Source: CAYHHI01 sp964356335
GTDB taxonomy: Bacteria; Arandabacterota; Arandabacteria; Arandabacterales; Arandabacteraceae
Direction of reading: 5' to 3'
NCBI GenBank assembly: GCA_964356335.1
Contig: CAYHHI010000001.1
Coordinates: 103,043 to 167,042 of the forward strand
Length of the DNA stretch: 64,000 bases
The notes under the pieces are model-generated. The model was not told the origin of the DNA. It worked only from the letters and a program-made list of their open reading frames with translations, and made no database searches. A program made the translations under genes and the position numbers. This document shows, one piece after another, positions 25,951 to 34,521 of the stretch. Numbering within the stretch: position 1 is the first letter of the stretch; every line of letters starts with the position of its first letter.

Positions 25951-27435
25951 TTACTTCCCCAGGATATTCGATCCGTACTGGATACCTTCCTGAATGATCT
26001 TGGCGGCGGGCATGAAGAAACCATCCTGAATCTTCGGCAGCCACAGCAGCCCCATCACAACGCACAACACCGCCAGGGCTATCATCGTGCCTTGCATGAG
26101 TGCCGGCACCTCGCGGGCAGACTGGCAGGCTTCCCCGCTTGTCTCTTCGTGGGTGACTCGCTTCTGGAACCTGGCAAAGGAAGCGAGCGTCAGGATACTG
26201 CCGGCCACTGCCCACGCAGCGTAGCCGTACCTCTCTGCCTGAACCGCAGCGACAATCACGAAGAACCTGCTCCAGAACCCGCCGAACGGTGGAATGGCCG
26301 AAATCGAAAGCGACGCGATAACCGATGTGGCTGCCGTCACGGGCATCTTGCGCTTCAAGCCACCCAACCCGCTCAAATCCCTGATTCCGGTCGCGTACTC
26401 AATCGAGCCGGCATTGAAGTGGAGAAGCGTCTCATAGACGGCATGGTTCATGATGAGGAAAAGCGCAGCCGCAATCCCCGGCCGTGTGCCCAACCCAATC
26501 GCGAGCACCATGTAGCCGATCTCGCTTATGCTGTGATAGGACAGCCTCCGCTTAATGTCGTCCTGGCCGAGCGCCATCAAGGCGCCGACCATTATCGAGA
26601 TCGCACCCAGAACGAGAAGAATGGTATTGAAGAGCGGGACCATGCCGAGGGCATTGAAGAGAACGCGCGCCATGGCATACACCCCGATGGTCTTTATCAC
26701 CACCCCGGAGAGCATCGCGGAGACCGGCGCAGAAGCAGCCGGGCTGGCATCGGCGAGCCATGCATGGAACGGGAAGAGCGCCGCCTTGAGTCCGAAGCCT
26801 GCGATGAAGAGCCCCACTGCCAGCAGGTGAATAGGCTTCAAGGCAGGGCCGAAAGTCTTGGCGACCTGGGCCATATTGAGACTGCCCGTCATGGCATAGG
26901 TGATCGCTATTGCGAGGAGGATGAGGGCCGAGCCTATGCTACCGACAATTAGATATCTAAAGGATGCCTCGAGCTCCTCATGCTTGCGCCCGAGGGCGAC
27001 GAGGGCGTACGAAGCAATCGATGCTATCTCGATGAAGATGTAGAGACTGAAGAGATCACCCACCAGGACGACCCCATTGACGCCCGCGACCATGAGGAGG
27101 AAAAGGCTATAGAAATGGGCCTTGGATACTTGCCTGCCCAGATACTGGATGGAGTAGAAAGTCGCCATGAATGCTATGAAGTTTATGGTGAGAAGCATGA
27201 TGACGGCCACGTTGTCAAGCACGAGATTGATTCCGACAGGCACACCCGCCTGGGGCGTCCAGGCCTTGACCCAATAGATGGCACTCTTCCCTATGCGTGA
27301 GATGGCGATCAGCAAGAGTGCCGCGGTGGTCAGGTTGGCCAGGGCATCACTCAGAAGCGGGATCTTCCTGCCGACCAAGATGACAAGGATCGCCACTGCA
27401 GCCGGGAGGGCAATGAAAAGAGGTATCATCTGCAT
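25951..27435 (-). CDS. Mrp/complex I-type proton (or Na+) channel subunit, NuoN/MrpD/MbhH-like
   Basis: 494 residues, ~14 membrane helices. The antiporter-module motifs are present: the conserved Lys/His region ALFPFHAWLADASPAASAPVSAMLSGVVIKTIGVYA (~residues 225-260) and the discontinuous-helix region LGQDDIKRRLSYHSISEIGYMVLAIGLG (~300). These place it in the Proton_antipo_M family. With MrpC-like and MbhDE-like genes directly upstream, the set mirrors the Mrp module of Mbh hydrogenases, which couples electron flow to cation movement. Confidence 0.92.
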   Translation of the reverse strand: MQMIPLFIALPAAVAILVILVGRKIPLLSDALANLTTAALLLIAISRIGKSAIYWVKAWTPQAGVPVGINLVLDNVAVIMLLTINFIAFMATFYSIQYLGRQVSKAHFYSLFLLMVAGVNGVVLVGDLFSLYIFIEIASIASYALVALGRKHEELEASFRYLIVGSIGSALILLAIAITYAMTGSLNMAQVAKTFGPALKPIHLLAVGLFIAGFGLKAALFPFHAWLADASPAASAPVSAMLSGVVIKTIGVYAMARVLFNALGMVPLFNTILLVLGAISIMVGALMALGQDDIKRRLSYHSISEIGYMVLAIGLGTRPGIAAALFLIMNHAVYETLLHFNAGSIEYATGIRDLSGLGGLKRKMPVTAATSVIASLSISAIPPFGGFWSRFFVIVAAVQAERYGYAAWAVAGSILTLASFARFQKRVTHEETSGEACQSAREVPALMQGTMIALAVLCVVMGLLWLPKIQDGFFMPAAKIIQEGIQYGSNILGK

Positions 27436-27444
27436 CTTCTTTCC

Positions 27445-27738
27445 CTAATCCTTGAATCTGCTTATGTCCCTGATGTCGTACGTGCCATGCTTCTCGTGGA
27501 GCCTCCTGGCTATGGAGACGGCCAGGGCAATCACCGCGATCCCCATCACGATCGCCGCGAGGGCAATCTCATGAATCAAGGGATCGGCACCGCTCGTCGT
27601 GTAGCCGAGCATCACAATGAAAAGAATAATCGAGCTTTGCACCACACCCAGCCCGATGATTATCTTGACGAGATTCCTCTTAACCAGGACGCCATAAAGC
27701 CCCACGATGAAGAGCACAAGGCACAAGGCGTAGATCAT
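27445..27738 (-). CDS. MrpC/NuoK/MbhG-like membrane subunit
   Basis: 97 residues, three hydrophobic helices. MrpC-type motif GLYGVLVKRNLVKIIIGLGVVQSSIILFIV, then DPLIHEIALAAIVMGIAVIALAVSIARRL. This small subunit bridges antiporter-like subunits in Mrp, Mbh and complex I. 2 bases from the preceding gene and 9 before the next, so clearly part of the operon. Confidence 0.9.
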   Translation of the reverse strand: MIYALCLVLFIVGLYGVLVKRNLVKIIIGLGVVQSSIILFIVMLGYTTSGADPLIHEIALAAIVMGIAVIALAVSIARRLHEKHGTYDIRDISRFKD

Positions 27739-27740
27739 AC

Positions 27741-28259
27741 CTATTCTCCCCCTCTCGTAGTGCTATTGCAGCACAGGGTGATTGCGCCGAGGGCCGCGGC
27801 AAAGATAACCGCTAGCGCTCCGATGGCATCCAGAAGCCTGTAACTGAAGAGCACCGTAAGGAAATTGGCAGATCCATAAGCCACAACAGGTGTGCCGGAA
27901 ATCGAAGCAAATGGCGCCTCTCCAAGTCCGGGCATGCCGCCCAAGGCCCTGAAGCTCACAACGAAGAGCACTGCAAGCAGGATCAGCGTGACCACATGCC
28001 TGAGGAGGTCTCTGCCACCTGCCAGAGGCGCCTTGAGGCCGCTCGCGGCCTTGGCCCTCACGAGCAGCCACACGGCGAGCACCGCAGCCAACAGAGGAAC
28101 CAGGGCAACACCCAGCGCCCTCATCAAGACGAGACCAATGAGAAATGCCAGCCAGCCCACGCCTGACGAGATAAGGGATGAATAGAGATTACGCGACTCA
28201 AGCGCCACAACCGCTGCAACGATCGATATGCCAAGCGCCAGCCCCATCAGTGCAACCAT
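27741..28259 (-). CDS. MbhD-MbhE-like fused membrane subunit
   Basis: 172 residues, ~5 helices. The first half is like MbhD/NuoJ N-terminal helices (LESRNLYSSLISSGVGWLAFLIGLVLMRALGVAL). The second half contains FRALGGMPG ... VVAYGSANFLTVLFSYRLLDAIGALAVIFAAALG, the pattern of MbhE/MrpB-type C-termini. In Pyrococcus Mbh these are separate genes, so this appears to be a fusion. The subunit boundaries are my reading, not a domain search. Confidence 0.75.
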   Translation of the reverse strand: MVALMGLALGISIVAAVVALESRNLYSSLISSGVGWLAFLIGLVLMRALGVALVPLLAAVLAVWLLVRAKAASGLKAPLAGGRDLLRHVVTLILLAVLFVVSFRALGGMPGLGEAPFASISGTPVVAYGSANFLTVLFSYRLLDAIGALAVIFAAALGAITLCCNSTTRGGE

Positions 28260-28286
28260 GTCTTACCTCACCCCACTCGAACTATG

Positions 28287-30113
28287 TCACTTCAACAGGA
28301 TGGCCAGGATAACGACAACGCCTGCGAGAGCCCACGTCAGGTACCCCGCAAAGACTCCCCGGTGAAGGGCACCTGCGGCTTTTCCCAGATAGTGCGCCGC
28401 ATCCTTGCCATACTCATAGATATCTAAGTTCCTCTTCTCACTCCACTTATAGAACCAACGGAAAAAGGTCATATCGGCCACGGTGTCATAGAAGCCGGTA
28501 CCCGTAACTCTGGCCTCTGCCGGCAGAATCTCGCCACCCACATAGGATGCATCGACCCTTATGGACTTGAGCCTCCCTGCAAAATAGATCACAAGCCCTA
28601 TCAAGATACCGACACCTATTAATATGGTCGCCAACCCTGGGCTCCACCACCCCAACCACCACCCAGTCATGCCGGAGACCCTGAGCGCAGGTATGGCATT
28701 TACCGCCGGCAGGATGAAAGCCCTGAGCGGCAGCACATAAGCGAAGATGCCGAACACGAGACAAAGTCCAGCAAGTCCTATCATGGGAAGCCACATCACC
28801 ACTCCGACTTCCTTCTGCCCCTCCCCCTTCTTCTCCCTTACACCGAGGAAGACACTGTGGAGAACCTTGACAAAGCTTGCCAGCGTAAGCGCAGAGCCGA
28901 ACATGGCTGCGACCAGCCAGATGACCCATAGGTGCCCGCCATGCTTGCCAAGCTCTATGATTCCTTGGTAGACCATCCACTTGGAAACAAAGCCGTTAAA
29001 CGGCGGGACTCCAGAGATCGCAAGAGAGGCAAGCACACAGGCGGCGAAGGTCACAGGCATGTACCTGGCCAGTCCGCCGAGCTTATCAAGGTCGGTGGTA
29101 CCCTCCCGTTTCTCAACTGAGCCTGCCGTGAGGAAGAGGCAACCCTTGTAGATGGCGTTATTGAGCATGTGGAAGAGCCCACCGGCAACCCCGACAGGGT
29201 TCAAAGTGCCTATCCCTATGACCATATAACCGACCTGGGAGACAGCATGGTAGCCCAGCAGCTTCTTCATATCGTGCTGGACAAGAGCCATCAGCACGCC
29301 GGCAACCAGGGTAACCGCCCCGACAATCATCAGAATGAGAACCATGGCCGGGGTCGGATTGAATACATTGAGCGACACCCGCGCCAGGAGGTAGATACCG
29401 AGGAGCTTATCCAGGGAGGCAGGCAGGAATGCCACCGCCGATGTAGGGCCCGCCGCAGCCGCATCCGGCATCCAGCCGTGGAAAGGCATGGCGCCCGCCT
29501 TAGCGAAAGCGGCGCAGGCAAAGAGAATGAAGGTAAGGCACGACAGCCCGGTAATGGTAGGTATAGCTTCCTGGGTGAGACTCGTAGAGCCCGTCATCAT
29601 CCAGAGGATCGCAACGGCCAGAGCCAGGAGACCGTCAGCGCCTCCAACGATTATGGTTGTCTTCTTGACCGCATCCGAAGCGCTCGGCCCCGCCACATGG
29701 ATGAGCATGTGGAGCATCAGACCAAGGAAAGCCCACATCGCAAGGAGCAATATCATGTCGTTCGCGAGCACGATGCCGCAGGCTGCCCCGAGCGAAAGAA
29801 GCGAATAGGCGTAATACTCCTTGAGATGCTGCTTCCCTCTCATGAATCCGACTGAATAAAGCATCATCGCAAGCCCGAAGATACCCACCCAGAGAAGTAT
29901 GAACGAGGAGAGCGTATCCACCCTGAACATGGTGACCCCAAAGAATTTACTCTCCAGCCAGCCCTGGCGGTACAGCAGTACTGTAAACCACAGGGTCACG
30001 GCGGATACCACGAGGGCGATCGTCTCTTTGACGCCCTTCAAGGCATCGGGGACGATCCTTACCAGCACCCCCGCAATCATCGGAGTGAGAATAGCGTAAA
30101 GCCCTAAGTCCAT
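28287..30113 (-). CDS. NuoL/HyfB-like antiporter-type membrane subunit
   Basis: 608 residues, ~16 helices. Motifs: AGAMPFHGWMPDAAAAGPTSAVAFLPASLDKLLGIYLLAR (~residues 210-250) and LVQHDMKKLLGYHAVSQVGYMVIGIG (~285), the transported-ion Lys/His set of complex I antiporter-like subunits. A soluble-leaning C-terminus (KWSEKRNLDIYEYGKDAAHYLGKAAGALHRG) and a final helix resemble NuoL/HyfB tails. This is the second antiporter-type subunit of the operon. It overlaps the end of the large-subunit gene by 10 bases. Confidence 0.92.
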   Translation of the reverse strand: MDLGLYAILTPMIAGVLVRIVPDALKGVKETIALVVSAVTLWFTVLLYRQGWLESKFFGVTMFRVDTLSSFILLWVGIFGLAMMLYSVGFMRGKQHLKEYYAYSLLSLGAACGIVLANDMILLLAMWAFLGLMLHMLIHVAGPSASDAVKKTTIIVGGADGLLALAVAILWMMTGSTSLTQEAIPTITGLSCLTFILFACAAFAKAGAMPFHGWMPDAAAAGPTSAVAFLPASLDKLLGIYLLARVSLNVFNPTPAMVLILMIVGAVTLVAGVLMALVQHDMKKLLGYHAVSQVGYMVIGIGTLNPVGVAGGLFHMLNNAIYKGCLFLTAGSVEKREGTTDLDKLGGLARYMPVTFAACVLASLAISGVPPFNGFVSKWMVYQGIIELGKHGGHLWVIWLVAAMFGSALTLASFVKVLHSVFLGVREKKGEGQKEVGVVMWLPMIGLAGLCLVFGIFAYVLPLRAFILPAVNAIPALRVSGMTGWWLGWWSPGLATILIGVGILIGLVIYFAGRLKSIRVDASYVGGEILPAEARVTGTGFYDTVADMTFFRWFYKWSEKRNLDIYEYGKDAAHYLGKAAGALHRGVFAGYLTWALAGVVVILAILLK

Positions 30114-31321
30114 ATCTTGTCCATCCTCGACTTATACTTTCCCAAGAGTTTCTGAGTCTTCTCGTGCGAGAGCCTCAGAAGATCCTTACCCGTCATTATC
30201 TGCTTCCCGCTCGCGGCGTCAAGCACAAGCGTACGTTCGGTGCAACAGTAGCAAGGATCGATGGCCGCAAGGCATAAGGTGGCATCGGACACGGTGTAAC
30301 CGACGACCGCGCGCTTGTTGGTGGGTAGATTCATGTAGCTGGGTGCCCGTATCTTGTACCTCACGGGTCGATTACTTCCATCCGACCTGGTGTAATGGAT
30401 GACCTCGCCCCGAGGCGCCTCATGGATCCCGATACCTTCGCCAGGAGGGATCTCCTTCAGGTTGGCATCGATGCCGTCCTTTACCTCCAGCAACTTCTGG
30501 CAACACTGCTTACAGATCTTCACGGACTCCAGGATCTCAAGAACGCGCACCACTAGCTTATCAAATATGTCGCCGCCCTCGGTGACGATGACGTCAAAGT
30601 TCACCTTATCATACGCGGCGTAGGGATGATCCTTGCGCACATCTATCGCAACACCAGAGGCTCTTGCGGTCGGCCCCAGGGCGGCGAGCTCGATACAGTC
30701 CTGCTTGGTGAGAACGCCGACATGCTTAGTCCTTGCCTGAAGCACCGGATCGGAGAGGGCGACATCCCTGAACATGAGCGTTGGCTTTACGAGACCGTCA
30801 AGCACACGCACCACTGTGGCGATATCCTCATCGGCGAAGTCGCGCCGCACACCGCCGGGCTTCATCATGCCGTAATGATTTCTGTTTCCAGTCAGCAACT
30901 CAAAAAGGTCGAGTACGGGCTCGCGGTACTTCCAGGCCCACATCCATACCGTGTTGTAGCCCAGGAAGTGGCCTGCAAGGCCAAGCCAGAGAAGGTGCGA
31001 ATGGACCCGCTCTAACTCGCCGATGAAGGTCCTTATGTACTTCGCCCTCTCGGGGATCTCGACTCCAGCCACATCCTCCGTCGCCATGACCCCGGCGAGA
31101 GGATGAGAGGAGGAGCAAATGCCGCAGATCCGCTCCACGAGGAAGGGGATCTGATCATAACTGAGACCCTCAGCGAGCTTCTCGATCCCGCGGTGGTTGT
31201 AGCCTATTTCTATCTCGAGTTCAACAACTTTCTCGCCCTCGACGTGGAGTTTAAAGAACTCCGGTTCTTCCTGGAGAGGATGATAGGGCCCGATTGGGAT
31301 GATCGTCTTACTTTTCGCCAT
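30104..31321 (-). CDS. [NiFe] hydrogenase group 4 large (catalytic) subunit
   Basis: 405 residues from the ATG at 31321. The L1 motif ERICGICSSSH and L2 motif DPCYCCTER retain all four Cys ligands (CxxC twice) of the NiFe centre. So this is a true hydrogenase rather than a NuoD (complex I) or Mbs-type subunit. A C-terminal extension of ~40 residues after DPCYCCTER is consistent with the peptide removed during maturation. No maturation protease or hyp genes are in the window. Overlaps the NuoC-like gene by 14 bases. It should reduce protons or oxidise H2 at the membrane. Confidence 0.93.
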   Translation of the reverse strand: MAKSKTIIPIGPYHPLQEEPEFFKLHVEGEKVVELEIEIGYNHRGIEKLAEGLSYDQIPFLVERICGICSSSHPLAGVMATEDVAGVEIPERAKYIRTFIGELERVHSHLLWLGLAGHFLGYNTVWMWAWKYREPVLDLFELLTGNRNHYGMMKPGGVRRDFADEDIATVVRVLDGLVKPTLMFRDVALSDPVLQARTKHVGVLTKQDCIELAALGPTARASGVAIDVRKDHPYAAYDKVNFDVIVTEGGDIFDKLVVRVLEILESVKICKQCCQKLLEVKDGIDANLKEIPPGEGIGIHEAPRGEVIHYTRSDGSNRPVRYKIRAPSYMNLPTNKRAVVGYTVSDATLCLAAIDPCYCCTERTLVLDAASGKQIMTGKDLLRLSHEKTQKLLGKYKSRMDKIWT

Positions 31322-31772
31322 TGTCCCCACCCCTCCAGTCTTTCCAATCCTTGCGCAGAGGATGATTGCCTTCGGGCCAGTCATCCGTGAGCAGAAGGTG
31401 TCTCATATCAGGATGATTCCTGAACTCGATTCCAAGAAGCTCGTGCATCTCGCGCTCGATCCACTCGGTTGCAGGCACGCGTGCCGCTATCGACTCGATC
31501 GACGGCTTGTCAGGATCGAGGACCACGCGCAAATTTAGGAACCTGTGCGCCGCATCAAGTGGGAAATGATACAGGATCTCCATGCCGCCCGCCATGTGCA
31601 TACCCGTCGCGATCGAGAAGCGGCAACCCAGTTCCTTGTAGAGATACTCGGCAACATCCGGAAGCCGTTTGGGATCAACGGTCATATAGGTCCGGTGCGG
31701 GCTCTTTTCATAAACCTCAATAATCGCGCTACCGAACCTGCTTTTTATTGCCTGGATAACCTCATCCGCCAT
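31308..31772 (-). CDS. NuoC/HycE-N-like 30-kDa subunit
   Basis: 154 residues. It includes GMEILYHFPLDAAHRFLNLRVVLDP and the signature VPATEWIEREMHELLGIEFRNHPDMRHLLLTDDWPEGNHPLRKDW, typical of complex I 30-kDa/hydrogenase subunits. It anchors the large subunit and lies in order between the small and large subunit genes. Confidence 0.93.
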   Translation of the reverse strand: MADEVIQAIKSRFGSAIIEVYEKSPHRTYMTVDPKRLPDVAEYLYKELGCRFSIATGMHMAGGMEILYHFPLDAAHRFLNLRVVLDPDKPSIESIAARVPATEWIEREMHELLGIEFRNHPDMRHLLLTDDWPEGNHPLRKDWKDWRGGDNGEK

Positions 31773-31785
31773 CTACCCCATCCTC

Positions 31786-32217
31786 CTATTTCTTCGCCGC
31801 CGCCAGCTTGGCCTCGATCAGGGCGACAACCCCCTGGATCATGGCCTCAGGCTTGGGCGGACAGCCTACGATATAAGCATCAACCGGGACAACCGAATCC
31901 AGCGGCTTGGTCTCGTTATATGACTTACCGAACATCTCCGTCGAGCAGGAGCAGTTGCCCACGGCAATCACAAAGCACGGCTTCGCAGCCTGGGAGATCA
32001 CACGCTTCAGACACTCGCTTGATTTCCGGTTCATCGAACCCGTCACCAAGATCGCATCAGCGTGCCGTACGCTCCCCACCAGCTGGATTCCGAAACGTTC
32101 GAGATCAAACCGGGGAGTAAGCGCATCCAGTATCTCTATGTCGCAATTGTTGCAAGGGCTCGCCGCAAGATGAAAAACCCAGAGCGACTTGGTCAGTGCT
32201 TTAAGCTTTAGATTCAT
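31786..32217 (-). CDS. [NiFe] hydrogenase small subunit (NuoB/HycG/MbhJ-like)
   Basis: 143 residues. The proximal [4Fe-4S] ligands are seen as CNNC (~residue 22), GNCSC (~89) and GCPPKPE (~119). The N-terminus KSLWVFHLAASPCNNCDIEIL is typical of group 4 small subunits, which keep one cluster only. Partner of the large subunit; start is an ATG 10 bases after the NuoH-like stop. Confidence 0.93.
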   Translation of the reverse strand: MNLKLKALTKSLWVFHLAASPCNNCDIEILDALTPRFDLERFGIQLVGSVRHADAILVTGSMNRKSSECLKRVISQAAKPCFVIAVGNCSCSTEMFGKSYNETKPLDSVVPVDAYIVGCPPKPEAMIQGVVALIEAKLAAAKK

Positions 32218-32227
32218 GTCCCGTTCC

Positions 32228-33178
32228 TCATAAACCCCGGAAACGCAAACCCAGGAACGCCAGGATCACAGCCACAACCCCGAAGGGTGCAACCATCGCC
32301 CAGAAGAACTTCATTGTCTGATCGATCCTGACTCTCGGATTGGTATTTCGAATCAGTGTCATTATGAGAAGGATGCCGAGATATTCGAGGGCGGCATAGA
32401 CCACGTTGAGCCACGAGCCTGCCCAGTTGACGCCGCCAAGGAAGAGTACGATCAGGAAGAGCGGCATGGTGAAGAGCATCATCCACTGAGTGAGTTTGAA
32501 GAGCCCCAGGGCAACGCCCGAGTACTCTATGTATGCCCCGCCCATGATCTCGGTCTCGGCCTCAGGCGCATCAAATGGAACCTTGGCAAGCTTGGCCTGC
32601 ATCACCAATAGCGAGATGAGGAAGGCGAGAACGCCGGAGGCAGATGCGATTATGGGGCGATGCGCTGCCTGGTACTGGATGATCTCACCGATCCTTAACG
32701 TGCCGCCGGTCTTTATCAGAGCGACGATTACGACAAGGATGAAGGGAAGCTCGTATGCGAGAATAAGCTTCATTTCCCTGGAGCCACCCAGGGAGGCCAG
32801 AGGATTGGCAGAAGCGAACGCACCTAAGATCACGGCCTGCGAAGGGACCGTGAGAAGATATATGACCACGATCAAATCGCCAACGAAGGACTGGGCTGGG
32901 AAGATGATGGTTCTTATAAGAATAGCGGTCACAACGCTCACCGCGGCAAGCCCGAAAAGAGGGGCCGAAAGGAACAGGAAGCGTGAGGCGCCCTCGGGAA
33001 CGATGACCTCTTTGCCGAGCAACTTCACGAAGTCATAAACCGGCTGGAAGAAAGGAGGCCCGACCCTCCACTGCACTCTGGCTGTGATCTTGCGCTCAAA
33101 CCAGTGGGCAAACATGCCGACGACAGCGGCGACGACAAAACCGCCGACCAGGAAACCTGCCGCTTGAAGTACGTTCAT
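32228..33178 (-). CDS. NuoH/HycD/MbhM-like membrane anchor subunit
   Basis: 316 residues, ~8 helices. NuoH signatures: RVQWRVGPPFFQPVYDFVKLLGKE (~residues 36-60), AKLAKVPFDAPEAETEIMGGAYIEYSGVALG (~193-225) and NPRVRIDQTMKFFWA near the C-terminus. It connects the hydrogenase head to the antiporter arm of the complex. Confidence 0.94.
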   Translation of the reverse strand: MNVLQAAGFLVGGFVVAAVVGMFAHWFERKITARVQWRVGPPFFQPVYDFVKLLGKEVIVPEGASRFLFLSAPLFGLAAVSVVTAILIRTIIFPAQSFVGDLIVVIYLLTVPSQAVILGAFASANPLASLGGSREMKLILAYELPFILVVIVALIKTGGTLRIGEIIQYQAAHRPIIASASGVLAFLISLLVMQAKLAKVPFDAPEAETEIMGGAYIEYSGVALGLFKLTQWMMLFTMPLFLIVLFLGGVNWAGSWLNVVYAALEYLGILLIMTLIRNTNPRVRIDQTMKFFWAMVAPFGVVAVILAFLGLRFRGL

Positions 33179-33187
33179 ATCAGCCTG

Positions 33188-33670
33188 CTACCTCTTCCAG
33201 ACGTCGCATTTCACCACAAGATGATCGCTCACCTGGTGAAGTCTCTTCGCCTCGTCGGGTTCGATCTCCGTGTATTTGATAGCCCCCAGGGGACAGGTCC
33301 TGACACAGAGTGGCTCCTCAGCGGGGGCGATCCTGCCCAAACAATAGTCGCACCTCGAAAGCCCGTAAGGGATGACCTCAGGGTAGATCGTCCCGAAAGG
33401 ACAAGCCAGCGAGCAGGACTTGCAGCTTATGCAGCGCATGTTGTAGCGCTTGAGGATGCCGCCCGGTTCCTTCTCAAGGGCTTCCTTGGGGCACGAGGCG
33501 ATACAGTTCCCCAATTCGCACTTCCGGCAGCCGACGGCATAGGCCGCAAGCTCTCGAAGGCTCGTGATGCCGTCATTGTCCGGGTGATAAGGGTAACTGC
33601 ACTTGGCGGTGCACTTCTCCTTGGCTTCGCACCCGTCGCATACACTTAAGTCGATGAAAAGCTTCTTCAA
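33188..33670 (-). CDS. Four-cluster ferredoxin-type electron-transfer subunit (HycB/CooF-like)
   Basis: 160 residues from a TTG at 33670 (MKKLFIDLSVCDGC), with GAGG 7 bases upstream. A longer frame from a TTG at 33691 would overlap the upstream stop. Cys groups: CDGCEAKEKCTAKC, CRKCELGNCIASCP, CISCKSCSLACPFGTIYP and CDYC...CVRTCPLGAI, about four [4Fe-4S] clusters. The likely wire between the flavin subunit upstream and the hydrogenase module downstream. Confidence 0.88.
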   Translation of the reverse strand: MKKLFIDLSVCDGCEAKEKCTAKCSYPYHPDNDGITSLRELAAYAVGCRKCELGNCIASCPKEALEKEPGGILKRYNMRCISCKSCSLACPFGTIYPEVIPYGLSRCDYCLGRIAPAEEPLCVRTCPLGAIKYTEIEPDEAKRLHQVSDHLVVKCDVWKR

Positions 33671-33687
33671 ACGAGCGACCTCACACG

Positions 33688-34521
33688 TCAATCCCAGAGG
33701 GCGGGTTTGCCCTTGATCAGATCATAAGTGAGCACGGGGCCATCCCTGCAAACCATGTATTCGCCCAGCATGCAGTGTCCACACTTGCCTATCCCACAAC
33801 TCATGTTCTTCTCCATGGACATGTAAATCACGTCATCGGGAAAGCCCAGCTCGACGAGTTTCAAGGTTGCGAACTTCATCATAATGGGCGGCCCACAGAC
33901 CACCGCAACACTGTTTGCCAGATCGATTCCGAGGTCTTTCACCACCGTGGTCACAACACCGACATTAAGTTTCCAACTCGCGTCGCCAACATCAACCGAG
34001 AGCCGGAATTCAATCTTGGAGGGGTTTATCTTGTGCCACTGGTCGAGAACGAGCGGCTTATATATGATATCCTGCGGCGTCTTCGCGCCATAACAGAAGA
34101 GGATCTTCTTAAAGTCATCAAGCCTGTTCGAGAGGGCCAGGAAAAGCGAACGGAGCGGAGCAAGTCCGACACCGCCCCCCACGATCAGGATCTCTTTGCC
34201 CTTGAAGTCATCGAGGGGATAGCCCTTGCCCATCGGGCCCCTCACACCGACAATCCCGCCCTTCGACATATTGTGAAGGACGCTTGTCACCTTGCCCGCC
34301 CTCATGATTGTGAAGTCCAGTGTCTCTTTCACGCGAGGGTTTGACGATGGGGTGAAGGGGGCCTCGCCAAGCCCTGGGACCGTGACCTCCATGAACTGCC
34401 CGGCCTCAAACGATATCTCTTCGCTGGGCTTCAAAACAAAGGTTTTGATGGTGGGGCTTTCCTCTGTCACCTCGATGATCTCAGAAAGTATTGGCTTATA
34501 GATGTCTTTTGCTACCGACAT
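33688..34521 (-). CDS. FAD/NAD(P)-binding and [2Fe-2S] subunit, AsrB/HydG (sulfhydrogenase gamma)-like
   Basis: 277 residues. A ferredoxin-reductase-like FAD domain (TFVLKPSEEISFEAGQFMEV, LDFTIMRAGKVTS), an NAD(P) domain (ILIVGGGVGLAPLRSLFLAL, CYGAKTPQDI, AVVCGPPIMMKFATL), and a C-terminal Cys cluster NMSCGIGKCGHCMLGEYMVCRDGP binding a [2Fe-2S]. This matches the gamma subunit of cytosolic sulfhydrogenases and AsrB of anaerobic sulfite reductase, which take electrons from NAD(P)H. Its presence in a membrane group 4 operon is unusual. Overlaps the previous gene by 10 bases. Confidence 0.9.
   Translation of the reverse strand: MSVAKDIYKPILSEIIEVTEESPTIKTFVLKPSEEISFEAGQFMEVTVPGLGEAPFTPSSNPRVKETLDFTIMRAGKVTSVLHNMSKGGIVGVRGPMGKGYPLDDFKGKEILIVGGGVGLAPLRSLFLALSNRLDDFKKILFCYGAKTPQDIIYKPLVLDQWHKINPSKIEFRLSVDVGDASWKLNVGVVTTVVKDLGIDLANSVAVVCGPPIMMKFATLKLVELGFPDDVIYMSMEKNMSCGIGKCGHCMLGEYMVCRDGPVLTYDLIKGKPALWD

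Noticed and set aside
25918..26952. 344-residue plus-strand ORF over the MrpD-like gene
   Set aside because: Arg/His/Glu-rich antisense of a membrane protein; no support.
30104..33178. Respiratory complex I (Nuo) operon
   Set aside because: The large subunit keeps both CxxC Ni-ligand motifs, and NuoE/F/G genes are absent while AsrAB-like genes are present; this is a hydrogenase.
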